Source: Streptomyces nodosus
Lineage (GTDB): Bacteria; Actinomycetota; Actinomycetes; Streptomycetales; Streptomycetaceae
Direction of reading: 5' to 3'
Length of the DNA stretch: 64,000 nucleotides
Assembly: GCF_008704995.1 (NCBI RefSeq)
Contig: NZ_CP023747.1
Coordinates: 3,746,501-3,810,500 of the forward strand
Each line of letters opens with the position of its first letter. Positions within the stretch are counted from its first letter, which is position 1. Positions 23,889-33,477 of this stretch are shown here, piece by piece. The translations under genes were made by a program, and so were the position numbers. The notes below the pieces were generated by a model, which made no database searches, was not told where the DNA came from, and saw only the letters and a list, made by a program, of their open reading frames with translations.

Positions 23889-24369
23889 GAGCGCTCGTTC
23901 CTTTCCGTTGCACGCCTGGCAACACCGAGGACCACATCACACCATGTGTCGATCACTTCACTGTGCGTACCTGCCGGCGCATCGCGCCCCCGCCTTGAGT
24001 AAGGGGAACCCCTCCGGGCCGGGCATCGGCTGCGTCCGCGTCCATACTGCGCCCATCACCAGCATGGGCATGGCGTGGGGTGGCGGCGCCTGGCGCTATG
24101 CCGTCCCGCTCCTGCCGGCCGCCTCCACCACGGGAGGATGGGGTTCGGTCGTCGGTGGTTAAGACGCCCGGGTCCGGCGCCAGGTTCCGGGTGATTCCCA
24201 ACCACCCCTGGCCTTCACCGAGTACGTACCCATCACGACCGTTGCGACGCTCCGTCGAACAAGGCCAGTCGACCCCAAGAGGGTCCCACCCCAGTCTGTT
24301 TCAAGCCAACTTTGCTTTTCCACAAGAGAGTACGAAAGCCACACGGACACCAGGAATCCCAGCAGGACA
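23889..24369. other. intergenic region, nothing recognised
   Basis: 480 bp between the divergent Prim-Pol-like and PP2C genes. Local GC falls after about 24190 and several short frames occur, but none has coding character. Both promoters must lie here. Confidence 0.4.
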
Positions 24370-25893
24370 ATGCTGGACATCTCCTCACGAATGCGTGTAC
24401 ATGTGGAGCCACTGCCAGCGGCGCAGATTGACATGGGGGTTTGCGATGCCAGCGAGCAATACGCGCCGGTCCGGAAGCCGGACACCATGAACGCCCCTCA
24501 CCCTCCGAAAGTGGCCGGAATCGATTCAACGGTTCCCCCTCCCGCACACACTGTCGCGCCGATGCCCGCCGCCCCGGACGTCCCCTCGGCCGCCTCACCC
24601 GCCCCAGCCGCCCCGGAGGCCGTCCTCCAGGACCGGCTCGCCGGCTGGGTCTCCGATCTGACGACCCTCCATGAACTCACCGAACGCCTGGCGCGCACCG
24701 GCTCCCTCACCGAGGCGCTCCAGGAACTGCTGCGCGCCGGAGCGGCCCTCGTGGGCGCCCGGCGCGGTCTCGTGGTGCTGGAACCCTGCGACGGTCTCGG
24801 CCCCGACACCACGACCGGCCTGGGCCTGGCCCGCGCCGACCTCGGTCACCTCGAGACCGTGCCGCGGGGCTGCACGGCGTACGGCAGGATCCTGGACGGG
24901 TATCCGGGCGCCGAGCGGGAGACCGCCCAGCCCGACCTGTTCTCCGAGGACGGCCTCGACCCCCGCCACCGCGAGGTGGCCGCCAGGCTCGGCTACGCCG
25001 CCAGCTATGCGCTCCCCCTGTCCGCCGAGGCGACCGGACGCCTCGGCGCCGCCGTGTGGTTCTACGACGAACCGGCCGAGCCGGTGGAGCGCCGGCGCCA
25101 TCTCGTCGGTCTCTACGCCCGCTACGCGGCCGAGCACCTGGCCCGCATGGTCGAGATCGAGCGCACCCGCGCGGCCATGCGGACGATCGCCGACGATCTG
25201 CTCCCCGCCCGGCTGCCCCGGGCCGCCGGCGTCCAGCTCGCCGCACGGCGCCACACCGGTCCGCGCGGGGGCGGCGACTGGTACGACGCCCTCCCGCTGC
25301 CCGACGCCGCGCTCGGCCTCGCGGTCGGGTCCGTCACCGGGTCGGGTCCAGGCGCGGTCGCCGCGATGGGCCGGCTGCGGGCCTCGCTGCGCGCCTACGC
25401 CGTGATGGAGGGCGAGGACCCGGTCGCAGTGCTGTCGGATCTGGAACTGCTGCTCAGACTCACCGAACCCGCCCGCTCCGCCACCGCCCTGTTCGCGTAC
25501 TGCGAGCCCACGGCGCGCAGACTCACGCTCGCCGGGGCCGGGCACAGCCCTCCGCTGGTGATCGGCCCGCGGCGCACGGAGTTCGTGGAGAGCTCGCTCT
25601 CGGCGCCCCTGGGCATGCTGGCCTGCTGGGAGGCGCCGAGCATCGAACTGATCGCGGAGCCGGGCGAGACCGTACTGCTCTACACCGACGGTCTGCTGCA
25701 CCGCACCGGCGAGCCCATGGACCGCGCCTTCGCCCGGCTGCACACGGCCGCCGCGAGCGTGCCGCGGCCGGTGCGCACCGATCCGGGCGCCGTCGCCGAC
25801 CACATCCTGCGCACCATGCTGCCGGACGGCATGGGCCGGGCGGACGCCGAGAACGCCGAGGATGTCGTCCTGCTGGCGGCCCGGTTCGAGTGA
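24370..25893 (+). CDS. GAF-PP2C (SpoIIE-type) protein with an altered metal site
   Basis: 507 aa from ATG 24370; later starts near 24487 are also possible because the first 85 residues are low-complexity. Residues about 95-255 resemble a GAF sensor domain and 285-507 the SpoIIE phosphatase fold. GGDWYDALPLPD keeps the first aspartates. The usual GDVxGHG motif reads GSVTGSG, so the metal-binding Asp is replaced by Ser. ETVLLYTDGLLHR and AEDVVLLAARFE close the domain. Family members dephosphorylate anti-anti-sigma factors; this one may be weak or inactive. Confidence 0.85.
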   Translation: MLDISSRMRVHVEPLPAAQIDMGVCDASEQYAPVRKPDTMNAPHPPKVAGIDSTVPPPAHTVAPMPAAPDVPSAASPAPAAPEAVLQDRLAGWVSDLTTLHELTERLARTGSLTEALQELLRAGAALVGARRGLVVLEPCDGLGPDTTTGLGLARADLGHLETVPRGCTAYGRILDGYPGAERETAQPDLFSEDGLDPRHREVAARLGYAASYALPLSAEATGRLGAAVWFYDEPAEPVERRRHLVGLYARYAAEHLARMVEIERTRAAMRTIADDLLPARLPRAAGVQLAARRHTGPRGGGDWYDALPLPDAALGLAVGSVTGSGPGAVAAMGRLRASLRAYAVMEGEDPVAVLSDLELLLRLTEPARSATALFAYCEPTARRLTLAGAGHSPPLVIGPRRTEFVESSLSAPLGMLACWEAPSIELIAEPGETVLLYTDGLLHRTGEPMDRAFARLHTAAASVPRPVRTDPGAVADHILRTMLPDGMGRADAENAEDVVLLAARFE

Positions 25894-25993
25894 GGAGGCG
25901 GCTGCCCTCGGTAACAGGTCTTCCCCTAATGGGCCCCCTTCACCGCAAACGTACGATGGAGGAGGCCCAGTGCCGTATTCAAGGAGGATGACC

Positions 25994-27451
25994 GTGGCGG
26001 ACGAGCTCACTCCGGCGACCCCGGAAGAGACCGAAGAGCCGATCAAGCAGCGCAAGAACGGCCTGTACCCGGGCGTGTCCGACGAGCTGGCCGAGAACAT
26101 GAAGTCCGGCTGGGCCGACACCGAGCTGCACGATCTGAAGCCGGTCGCCCAGGCCGCCGAGACCGCCGGCCGCCGCGCCGCGCTCTCCGCGCGCTTCCCG
26201 GGCGAGCGTCTGGTGATCCCCGCGGGCCATCTCAAGACCCGCTCGAACGACACCGAGTACCCCTTCCGCGCCTCCGTCGAGTACGCCTACCTCACCGGCA
26301 ACCAGACCGAGGACGGCGTCCTGGTCCTCGAACCGACCGCGGACGGCCACCGGGCGACGATCTATCTGCTGCCCCGCTCGGACCGTGAGAACGGCGAGTT
26401 CTGGCTCTCCGGCCAGGGCGAGCTGTGGGTCGGCCGCCGCCACTCGCTCGCCGAGGCGGAGCAGCTCTACGGCATCCCGGCCTCGGACGTGCGCGAACTG
26501 CCCGAGCAGCTCAAGGAGGCCACCGGACCGGTCCGGGTGGTCCGCGGTTTCGACGCCGGCCTCGAGTCCGCGCTGCACGACAAGGTGACCGCCGAGCGGG
26601 ACGAGGAGCTGCGGGTCTTCCTCTCCGAGACGCGGCTGGTCAAGGACACGTTCGAGATCGGCGAGCTGCAGAAGGCCGTGGACTCGACCGTGCGCGGCTT
26701 CGAGGACGTGGTGAAGGTCCTCGACAAGGCGGAGGCCACCTCCGAGCGCTATATCGAGGGAACGTTCTTCCTGCGGGCCCGCGTGGAGGGCAACGACGTC
26801 GGCTACGGCTCCATCTGCGCGGCGGGCCCGCACGCCTGCACGCTGCACTGGGTACGCAACGACGGCCCGGTCCGCTCCGGTGACCTGCTGCTGCTGGACG
26901 CGGGCGTGGAGACCCACACGTACTACACGGCGGACGTCACCCGCACGCTGCCGGTCGACGGCACCTACAGCGAGATCCAGAAGAAGATCTACGACGCCGT
27001 GTACGAGGCCCAGGAGGCCGGTATCGCGGCCGTGAAGCCGGGCGCCAAGTACCGCGACTTCCATGACGCCGCCCAGCGGGTGCTGACCGAGAAGCTGGTC
27101 GAGTGGGGTCTGGTCGAGGGCCCGGTGGAGCGCGTCCTGGAGCTGGGCCTGCAGCGCCGCTGGACCCTGCACGGCACGGGCCACATGCTCGGGATGGACG
27201 TCCACGACTGTGCCGCCGCGCGCGTCGAGACCTATGTGGACGGCACGCTGGAGCCGGGCATGGTGCTCACCGTCGAGCCGGGTCTGTACTTCCAGGCGGA
27301 CGACCTGACCGTGCCCGAGGAGTACCGCGGCATCGGCGTCCGCATCGAGGACGACATCCTGGTCACCGAGGACGGCAACCGGAACCTCTCGGCGGGCCTG
27401 CCGCGCCGCTCCGACGAGGTCGAGGCGTGGATGGCCGCCCTGAAGGGCTGA
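25994..27451 (+). CDS. pepP: Xaa-Pro aminopeptidase (aminopeptidase P, M24B)
   Basis: 485 aa from GTG 25994, six bases after AAGGAGG; the ATG at 25988 directly abuts that site and is less likely. An N-terminal creatinase-like domain (about 50-230) precedes the pita-bread metalloprotease domain. The two-metal site is complete: LLLDAGVE and ADVTRTLPVDG (Asp pair), GTGHMLGMDVHD (His), TVEPGLY and RIEDDILV (Glu pair). It removes N-terminal residues before proline in the cytoplasm. It lies in the same direction as the PP2C gene, 100 bp apart. Confidence 0.93.
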   Translation: MADELTPATPEETEEPIKQRKNGLYPGVSDELAENMKSGWADTELHDLKPVAQAAETAGRRAALSARFPGERLVIPAGHLKTRSNDTEYPFRASVEYAYLTGNQTEDGVLVLEPTADGHRATIYLLPRSDRENGEFWLSGQGELWVGRRHSLAEAEQLYGIPASDVRELPEQLKEATGPVRVVRGFDAGLESALHDKVTAERDEELRVFLSETRLVKDTFEIGELQKAVDSTVRGFEDVVKVLDKAEATSERYIEGTFFLRARVEGNDVGYGSICAAGPHACTLHWVRNDGPVRSGDLLLLDAGVETHTYYTADVTRTLPVDGTYSEIQKKIYDAVYEAQEAGIAAVKPGAKYRDFHDAAQRVLTEKLVEWGLVEGPVERVLELGLQRRWTLHGTGHMLGMDVHDCAAARVETYVDGTLEPGMVLTVEPGLYFQADDLTVPEEYRGIGVRIEDDILVTEDGNRNLSAGLPRRSDEVEAWMAALKG

Positions 27452-27460
27452 CGGAAGGGC

Positions 27461-27497
27461 GTACGGCCGGGTACCGACGGACGGTATCCGGCCATAC
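27461..27497. terminator. bidirectional hairpin terminator
   Basis: 15-nt inverted repeat with two wobble positions (27461-27475 with 27483-27497) and a 7-nt loop, between the convergent stops of pepP (27451) and the HATPase regulator (27545). Confidence 0.75.
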
Positions 27498-27544
27498 ATA
27501 TGGGATACGGGGGACTCTGGGATACGGGGGCTTCGCGCGCCTCG

Positions 27545-28000
27545 TCACACGACCGGCAGCGGCGTGCCCTGCTTCCCCTTGAGGGTCTTGTCGAAGCACA
27601 CCACCGCGCCGCCGCGGCCCGGTTTGTTGCCGATGTGCACATGGTCGGCGAGTTCCTGGATGAGGCACAGACCGCGGCCGTGCTCGGCTTCGGCGCGGGC
27701 CGGCAGGACGGGGCGGCACGGTCCTCCGGAGGGGAAGCCCGGGCCGGCGTCGGCGACTTCGATGCGGCAGGTCTCGCCTTCCAGATAGGCCGTGACCCGG
27801 TATGCCTCGGGCGTGGCGCCGGGCGCCACGGCGCCGCCGTGCTCGACCGCGTTGGCGCAGGCCTCGCTGAGCGCGACGCAGAGGTCGTAGGAGATGTCCG
27901 GGTCGACGCCCGCGCTCTCCATCGTGCCCAGCAGGATCCGTCGGGCGAGCGGCACGCTCGCCGCTTCGCGCCGCAGATGGAGTGACCACCAGATGCTCAT
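27545..28000 (-). CDS. HATPase-domain (RsbW-like) regulator
   Basis: 151 aa from ATG 28000. GHKL boxes: N box ALSEACANAVEHG, G1 box VADAGPGFPSGG and G2 box EHGRGLCLIQELAD. Like its paralogue at 20425-20970, it is a lone ATPase/kinase domain of the anti-sigma type. The nearby GAF-PP2C protein (24370-25893) could act on the same switch as the opposing phosphatase, but direct pairing is only an inference from proximity. Confidence 0.85.
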   Translation of the reverse strand: MSIWWSLHLRREAASVPLARRILLGTMESAGVDPDISYDLCVALSEACANAVEHGGAVAPGATPEAYRVTAYLEGETCRIEVADAGPGFPSGGPCRPVLPARAEAEHGRGLCLIQELADHVHIGNKPGRGGAVVCFDKTLKGKQGTPLPVV

Positions 28001-28259
28001 GCTCCAGCCTCCCGGCCGCGGCTCGACATACGGTTACGTATTGCCGCGCAGGCCGGGGCGCAATCGCCCGCTCGGCGCGATCTCGCCCGTGCGGCGGATG
28101 CGCCTCCACACGAAAACGGTGTATGGGGCGCTACTCACCAGGTGGCACCAGGTGACTGCTCTCCTCCCCGATCCTCCGATCGCCGGACAGATGCCATGCA
28201 AGCCATCTTGTGGACCCGCCCTACGAAGCCGGTGACGCCAGTGGGATGATGAGCCCGCC

Positions 28260-29072
28260 ATGAGTGCCCCCCACCCGCGCACGGCGCGCGCCGGATGCGA
28301 TCTCCGGCTTCTGCGGGCCGCGGTGTTCGCCGCGGTCTGTGTCGTGCTGGCCGCTGCGGGGCACGGGCTCGCCTCCTGCGCCACGGTTCCGCTGTGGACG
28401 GTGGGCCTCGGCTTCCTCGGTGTGTTCATCGTGGCGGCCGCGCTCGCCGGACGGGAGCGCTCCCTGCCGGGCATCGTCGCGCTCCTCGCCGCGGGCCAGG
28501 CCGTCCTGCACACACTGTTCGGGCTCGGCCAGCACTCCGGTGCCCTGCCGATGGCCTCGAACACGGCGGCCACGGCCGACGCCACGCTGGTGGCCCGGGC
28601 CGCACACCTGCTGTGCGGTGCCACCGCGGCGACCCTCTCCCCGGCACAGGCCCAGAAGATCCTCGCGGACGCGCGGCTCGTCTCGGGCCCGGACACGACC
28701 GTCGCGCACCACCCGGCGGACGCGCTGTCGGCCGCCGCCGGGCTTCTGCCGTCCCTGACCATGCTGCTCGGCCATGTGCTCGCGGCTGTCGCCGCCGGAT
28801 GGGTGCTGCGCCACGGGGACATGGCACTGCTGCGGCTGATGCGGCTGTCGGCGCACGGAGTCGCCGAGGGGGCGCTCGTACGGGCCCTGCGGTCGGCGTT
28901 CGCGCTGGTGCGCGCTCTGCTGGCCGGACTCCCCGGGTCACCCGAGGCGGCGGCACGGCGCGCCCCGCGCACCGCGTTCCTCGTACCGCCGAAGCCGCGG
29001 ACGACCGTGCTCCAGCACACGGTGGTCCGGCGTGGGCCGCCGTCCTCCACTCCCTACTCCCTCGCTGCCTGA
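28260..29072 (+). CDS. integral membrane protein heading the copper operon
   Basis: 270 aa. Hydrophobic helices are at about 18-38, 45-63, 70-88 and 160-182, with a His/Met-containing loop HTLFGLGQHSGALPMASN after the third that could bind copper. The C-terminal 80 residues are cytoplasmic, Arg-rich and disordered. It begins the same-strand run that continues with YcnI, Sco, ECuC, CopCD and DtpA, so a copper-linked role is likely. Similar proteins precede ycnI in many Streptomyces. Confidence 0.75.
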   Translation: MSAPHPRTARAGCDLRLLRAAVFAAVCVVLAAAGHGLASCATVPLWTVGLGFLGVFIVAAALAGRERSLPGIVALLAAGQAVLHTLFGLGQHSGALPMASNTAATADATLVARAAHLLCGATAATLSPAQAQKILADARLVSGPDTTVAHHPADALSAAAGLLPSLTMLLGHVLAAVAAGWVLRHGDMALLRLMRLSAHGVAEGALVRALRSAFALVRALLAGLPGSPEAAARRAPRTAFLVPPKPRTTVLQHTVVRRGPPSSTPYSLAA

Positions 29073-29218
29073 CACGACGCGCCACCCCACTCGTCCTCAC
29101 GGAGGGGCCGCCGTCGTGCGGCATGCGCGTGTGCCCGTCGCCACAACCGTGGCCACCCCCTGCACACACAGCTCACCTTCCTCAACGGACTCTCACTCGG
29201 AGTGGAGTGCTCTCAGTC

Positions 29219-29977
29219 ATGAAGGCCATCAACGGTTCCCTCAAGGCTTCCCGTCTCGCCGTCGCCGGTGTCGCCGCCGCGTCCGCCGTCCTCGTCCTGT
29301 CCGCACCCGCCTTCGCGCATGTCACCGTGCAGCCGGAGGGCGCCGCCGCCAAGGGCGGGTACGCGGTCGTCGACTTCAAGGTCCCCAACGAGCGTGACAA
29401 CGCCTCGACCACCAAGCTGGAGGTCAGCCTCCCGACCGACCACCCGCTGGCCTCGGTGATGCCGCAGCCCGTCCCCGGCTGGACCGCCGTCGTCACCAAG
29501 TCCAAGCTCGACAAGCCGCTGACGGTGCACGGCAAGCAGATCGACGAGGCCGTCACCAAGGTCACCTGGACCGCCAACGGCAAGGGCATCGAACCGGGCT
29601 ACTTCCAGAAGTTCCCGCTCTCCGTCGGCCAGCTTCCCGAGGACGCCGACCAGCTCGTCTTCAAGGCCCTGCAGACGTACTCCAACAACGAGGTCGTCCG
29701 CTGGATCGAGACGCAGCAGAAGGGGCAGCAGGAGCCCGACAACCCGGCTCCGGTGCTGGAGCTGAGCGCCGCCTCCGGTGACGGCCACGGCGCGGCGGCC
29801 AAGGACGCCTCCGCGGACGGCTCCACCGCCCCGGCCGCCAAGGACACCACGGCCCAGGCCGACACCGGCGGCAGCGACACCACCGCCCGCGTCCTCGGCA
29901 TCGTCGGCATCGTCGTCGGTGCGGCGGGCGTGGCGTACGGCGTTCTGGCCGGCCGCCGGCGCACCAGCGCCTCCTGA
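29219..29977 (+). CDS. ycnI: YcnI-family (DUF1775) copper-binding membrane protein
   Basis: 252 aa from ATG 29219. The signal peptide ends in SAPAFA, so the mature protein starts with HVTV, the N-terminal His that binds Cu(II) in YcnI of Bacillus. A cupredoxin-like DUF1775 domain covers about 34-165 (VQPEGAAAKGGYAVVDFKVPNE, WTAVVTK, PGYFQKFPLSVGQLP). An Ala/Asp-rich linker and a C-terminal membrane helix (about 226-246, VLGIVGIVVGAAGVAYGVLAG) anchor it outside. Extracellular copper delivery in this operon is expected. Confidence 0.9.
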   Translation: MKAINGSLKASRLAVAGVAAASAVLVLSAPAFAHVTVQPEGAAAKGGYAVVDFKVPNERDNASTTKLEVSLPTDHPLASVMPQPVPGWTAVVTKSKLDKPLTVHGKQIDEAVTKVTWTANGKGIEPGYFQKFPLSVGQLPEDADQLVFKALQTYSNNEVVRWIETQQKGQQEPDNPAPVLELSAASGDGHGAAAKDASADGSTAPAAKDTTAQADTGGSDTTARVLGIVGIVVGAAGVAYGVLAGRRRTSAS

Positions 29978-30080
29978 TCCACCCGTCTCCGCATCCGCGC
30001 CGGGGTCGTGCACCATCGCCGTGACACACGGCGTACGACCCCGGCGCGGGCCGGAGAACTGACATCTGGGACATTTTTCC

Positions 30081-30752
30081 ATGCGCAAGAAGAAGACACT
30101 CGTCGTCGGGGCCCTGCTCGCCGCCGCCGCGTTCACCCTCTCCGCCTGCGGGTCCGGCGACGGCGACAAGCCGGTCGCCGTGGTGTCCGCCGAGCCCGGC
30201 TCCGACCGGGCCGCGACCGTCCTCGACCAGCCGTTCGAGAAGCCGGATCTCGTCCTCACCGACACCCACGGCAAGCAGTTCGACCTCCGTGCGGAGACCA
30301 AGGGCAAGCCGACGCTGATCTACTTCGGTTACACCCACTGCCCCGACGTCTGCCCGCTGACGATGAACAACCTCGCCGTCGCCAAGAAGGAGGTGGAGAA
30401 GGACAAGCAGCTGACCCGGGCGCAGAAGGACTCGCTGCGGATCGTGTTCGTCAGCACCGACCCGGAGCGCGACACGCCCTCCGCACTCGGCACCTGGCTC
30501 AAGGGCATCGACCCCGCGGTGGTGGGCCTGACCGGTGACTTCGCCACCGTCCAGGCGGGCGCCCGCTCCCTCGGCATCAGCGTGGAGCCGCCGAAGAAGG
30601 AGAAGGACGGCAAAATCGTCTCCACGCATGGGACCCAGGTCATCGCGTTCTCTCCGAAGACCGACGAGGGGTACGTGGTGTACGGGCAGGACGCCACCGT
30701 CGACGACTACACCAAGGACCTCCCCAAGATCATCAAGGGGGAGAACCCGTGA
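30081..30752 (+). CDS. sco: Sco (SCO1/SenC) copper metallochaperone lipoprotein
   Basis: 223 aa. Lipobox LSAC puts the lipidated Cys at 23. The thioredoxin-like domain has the copper/redox pair Cys87 and Cys91 in YTHCPDVCP, and the third ligand His183 in VSTHGTQ. In Streptomyces lividans the homologue delivers copper to cytochrome c oxidase and is encoded with ecuC and dtpA, the same order seen here. The stop overlaps the start of the next gene by ATGA-type coupling (GTGA at 30749). Confidence 0.93.
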   Translation: MRKKKTLVVGALLAAAAFTLSACGSGDGDKPVAVVSAEPGSDRAATVLDQPFEKPDLVLTDTHGKQFDLRAETKGKPTLIYFGYTHCPDVCPLTMNNLAVAKKEVEKDKQLTRAQKDSLRIVFVSTDPERDTPSALGTWLKGIDPAVVGLTGDFATVQAGARSLGISVEPPKKEKDGKIVSTHGTQVIAFSPKTDEGYVVYGQDATVDDYTKDLPKIIKGENP

Positions 30753-31210
30753 CCCGCCGTCTCGGCCGTACCGTCGCGATGACGGCGGCGGGACTGCTGC
30801 TCGCCGGCTGCGGCGGCCACGGCGGGTCGGCCTCCGCCGAGCCCGAGCTGAAGATCACCGGCGCCTATATGCCCGCTCCGGTCGGCAGCGACATGGCGGC
30901 CGGCTTCTTCACGGTCACCAACTCCGGCGGCAGCGACACCCTCACCTCCGCCACCAGCAACCTCGCCCCCGATGTCACGCTGCACTCCACCAAGGGCGGC
31001 GAGATGCGGGAGGAGACCTCGTTCACCGTGCCCGCCGACGGCAGGCTGGACTTCGCGAGCGGCGGAAACCACGTCATGTTCGAGAACCTCACCCATCAGC
31101 CGAAGCAGGGCGAGAAGGTGTCCGTGCAACTGCACTTCACCAAATCCGGCACGGTCACGGTCGAGATGCCGGTCGAATCGGCCACGTACAACCCGAAGAC
31201 AGGACACTGA
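30749..31210 (+). CDS. ecuC: ECuC/PCuAC extracellular copper chaperone
   Basis: 153 aa from GTG 30749. Lipobox LAGC, lipidated Cys21. The Cu(I) site is complete and correctly spaced: His79, Met86, His108 and Met110 (TLHSTKGGEM and GGNHVMF), that is M-x21-H-x-M after the first His. PCuAC proteins pass copper to Sco. It overlaps sco by four bases and precedes the CopC-CopD fusion by 12 bp. Confidence 0.93.
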   Translation: MTRRLGRTVAMTAAGLLLAGCGGHGGSASAEPELKITGAYMPAPVGSDMAAGFFTVTNSGGSDTLTSATSNLAPDVTLHSTKGGEMREETSFTVPADGRLDFASGGNHVMFENLTHQPKQGEKVSVQLHFTKSGTVTVEMPVESATYNPKTGH

Positions 31211-31222
31211 GAGAGGGATCAC

Positions 31223-33469
31223 GTGACGCAGGCCATCGCTCCCGACGGGCACATCCGGAGGAACCCCCGTACGGCGTTCCCGCGCACGCTCCGTATCCGA
31301 GCGGCCCGCCTGGTGCCGGCCCTGCTGCTCGTGGTCGTGGGCGTGCTGTTCGGCGGAGCCGCCCCCGCCTCCGCACACGCCGCACTGCTCGGCAGTGATC
31401 CGGCACAGGGATCGGTGGTCGACACCGCACCCACCCGGGTCACCCTCACCTTCTCCGAGCAGGTGGCGTTCTCCGGCAACTCGCTGCGGGTCCTCGATCC
31501 GAAGGGGCAGCGCGTCGACACCGGCAAGCCGTTCAACACGACCGGGACGGTGTACGGGGTGAAGGTGCGCACGGGGCTGGCCCGCGGCACCTACACGGTC
31601 ACCTACCAGGTGGTGTCCGCGGACAGCCATCCGGTCGCCGGTGCCTTCACCTTCTCGATCGGCGCCCCGTCCGCGACCACGGTCTCCCCCACCGAGCAGG
31701 CCGCGGGCGGCGGGGTCGTCGGCGGGCTCTACGGGTTCGCGCGGTATGTGTCGTACACCGGGTTCATCCTCCTGGTCGGCGGCGCGGCCTTCGTACTGGC
31801 CTGCTGGCAGCGCGGTGCCGGGGTGCGGGCGGTGCAGCGCCTCGTGGTCACCGGGTGGGTGACGCTCACCGCCGCGACGCTCGCCCTGCTGCTACTACGC
31901 GGCTCGTACACCGGCTCGGGGAAGGTCGCCGACATCTTCGACCTCTCCCTGATCGGGCAGGTGCTGGCGACCAAGTCGGGTGCGGCACTGGTCTCCCGGC
32001 TGCTGCTGCTCGCGGCGGGGGCGCTCTTTGTCGCGGTGCTCTTCGGGGCGTATGTGCGACGGGACGCCGACGGTGCGGAGACGGCGGACGCCGGTGGTGA
32101 GGCCGGTGTCCCGGACGCCGGGGCGAGCGGGTCCCCCGCATCCCCTGGCACGGGTGATGCGGCGGAGCCGGACTCCACGAGTGCAGCGGATACCGCGAAT
32201 GCCGCGGACGCCGCGGATCTCGCGGCCGAGAAGAGGGACCTCACCTTCGGGCTCGCCATCGGCGGGGCCGTCGTGGCGGCGGGCCTGGCGGCGACCTGGG
32301 CGATGGCCGAACACGCCTCGACCGGAATCCAGACCGGCCTCGCGATGCCGGTCGACATCCTGCATCTGCTGTCCGTCGCCGTCTGGCTGGGCGGCCTCGC
32401 GGCCCTGCTCGTCGCGCTGTACCGGGCACCCTCGATCGAGGCGGCGGCCGTACGGCGTTTCTCGCGCATCGCCTTCGGCAGCGTCCTGACGCTGGCCGCG
32501 ACCGGGATCTATCAGTCCTGGCGGCAGCTCGGATCGTGGTCGGCGCTGACCGGGACGACCTATGGACAACTGCTGCTGTCGAAGGTCGGTCTGATCGCCG
32601 TCGTCATCGGTATCGCCTGGGGCTCACGACGCTGGACGGCACGGCTGGCGGACACACCGGCCGAGGCGGCGAACGCGCATGCCTCGACGCACGGTACGCA
32701 GTCCACGGTGACGGCGAGGACCACGACCGAGGGCACCGGAGCCGGCCGTGCCGAAGACCCCGAGACGGCCTCCGGGACGGCCTCCGGGACGGCCTCCGAA
32801 GCGGGGGAAGGCCCGGATACCCCGGAGGACGGCGAGAAGCCGAAGGTCTCCGGTCGCGGTGCCGGCTCCGGACGCGGGTCCGACGGTCCGTCCGACCCTT
32901 CGGAGCGCGCCGCCCAGCTGGCCCGGCAACGGGCCGCGATGGCCACCGCGCGGGCCAGGCGGATCCGCGACGCCGATCCGGTCCGTTCGGGACTACGCCG
33001 CTCCGTGCTCGCCGAGGCGGCCGTCGCCCTCGTGGTGCTGGCCGTCACCACCGCACTGACGACCACCGAACCGGGGCGCACGGCGGAGGCGGCCAGGGCC
33101 GCCACCTCCTCCTCGGCCCGGCAGAGCGAACCGCTGTCGTTGAAGATCCCCTTCGACACCGGCGGCCAGGACGGCAAGGGCACCGCACAGCTCACCCTCG
33201 AACCGGCCCGTGTCGGCAGCAATGCGATGCACATCCTTGTGACGCGACCGGACGACAAGGCCTTCGACGTCCCCGAGGTGAAGGTCGCCTTCACCCTCTC
33301 GGCCAAGAGCATCGGCCCGCTGTCCGTCGATCCCGAGCGCATCGCCACCGGACACTGGGCGGCGAACGGCGTGCAGATTCCCATGGCGGGCGACTGGAAG
33401 ATCTCGGTGACCGTGCGGACGTCCGACATCGACCAGGTGACCGTGACCAAGAACGCGAAGATCGGCTGA
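31223..33469 (+). CDS. ycnJ: CopC-CopD copper import fusion protein (YcnJ type)
   Basis: 748 aa from GTG 31223. The signal peptide ends SAHAAL, leaving the N-terminal His of CopC; the CopC Ig-like domain (about 52-150) has the second copper motif SADSHPVAGAF. Eight or so membrane helices of CopD follow (about 170-470), interrupted by a Glu/Asp/Ala-rich loop. A disordered, repeat-like stretch (TASGTASGTASEAG) precedes a last helix and a C-terminal YtkA-like extracellular domain (about 640-748). Import of copper across the membrane is the expected role. GAGAGGGATCAC provides the ribosome site. Confidence 0.9.
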   Translation: MTQAIAPDGHIRRNPRTAFPRTLRIRAARLVPALLLVVVGVLFGGAAPASAHAALLGSDPAQGSVVDTAPTRVTLTFSEQVAFSGNSLRVLDPKGQRVDTGKPFNTTGTVYGVKVRTGLARGTYTVTYQVVSADSHPVAGAFTFSIGAPSATTVSPTEQAAGGGVVGGLYGFARYVSYTGFILLVGGAAFVLACWQRGAGVRAVQRLVVTGWVTLTAATLALLLLRGSYTGSGKVADIFDLSLIGQVLATKSGAALVSRLLLLAAGALFVAVLFGAYVRRDADGAETADAGGEAGVPDAGASGSPASPGTGDAAEPDSTSAADTANAADAADLAAEKRDLTFGLAIGGAVVAAGLAATWAMAEHASTGIQTGLAMPVDILHLLSVAVWLGGLAALLVALYRAPSIEAAAVRRFSRIAFGSVLTLAATGIYQSWRQLGSWSALTGTTYGQLLLSKVGLIAVVIGIAWGSRRWTARLADTPAEAANAHASTHGTQSTVTARTTTEGTGAGRAEDPETASGTASGTASEAGEGPDTPEDGEKPKVSGRGAGSGRGSDGPSDPSERAAQLARQRAAMATARARRIRDADPVRSGLRRSVLAEAAVALVVLAVTTALTTTEPGRTAEAARAATSSSARQSEPLSLKIPFDTGGQDGKGTAQLTLEPARVGSNAMHILVTRPDDKAFDVPEVKVAFTLSAKSIGPLSVDPERIATGHWAANGVQIPMAGDWKISVTVRTSDIDQVTVTKNAKIG

Positions 33470-33477
33470 ATCACACC

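Noticed and set aside
32536..33477. Long upstream extension of the dtpA reading frame
   Set aside because: It overlaps the CopC-CopD gene in another frame; the ATG at 33478 is directly followed by a Tat signal.
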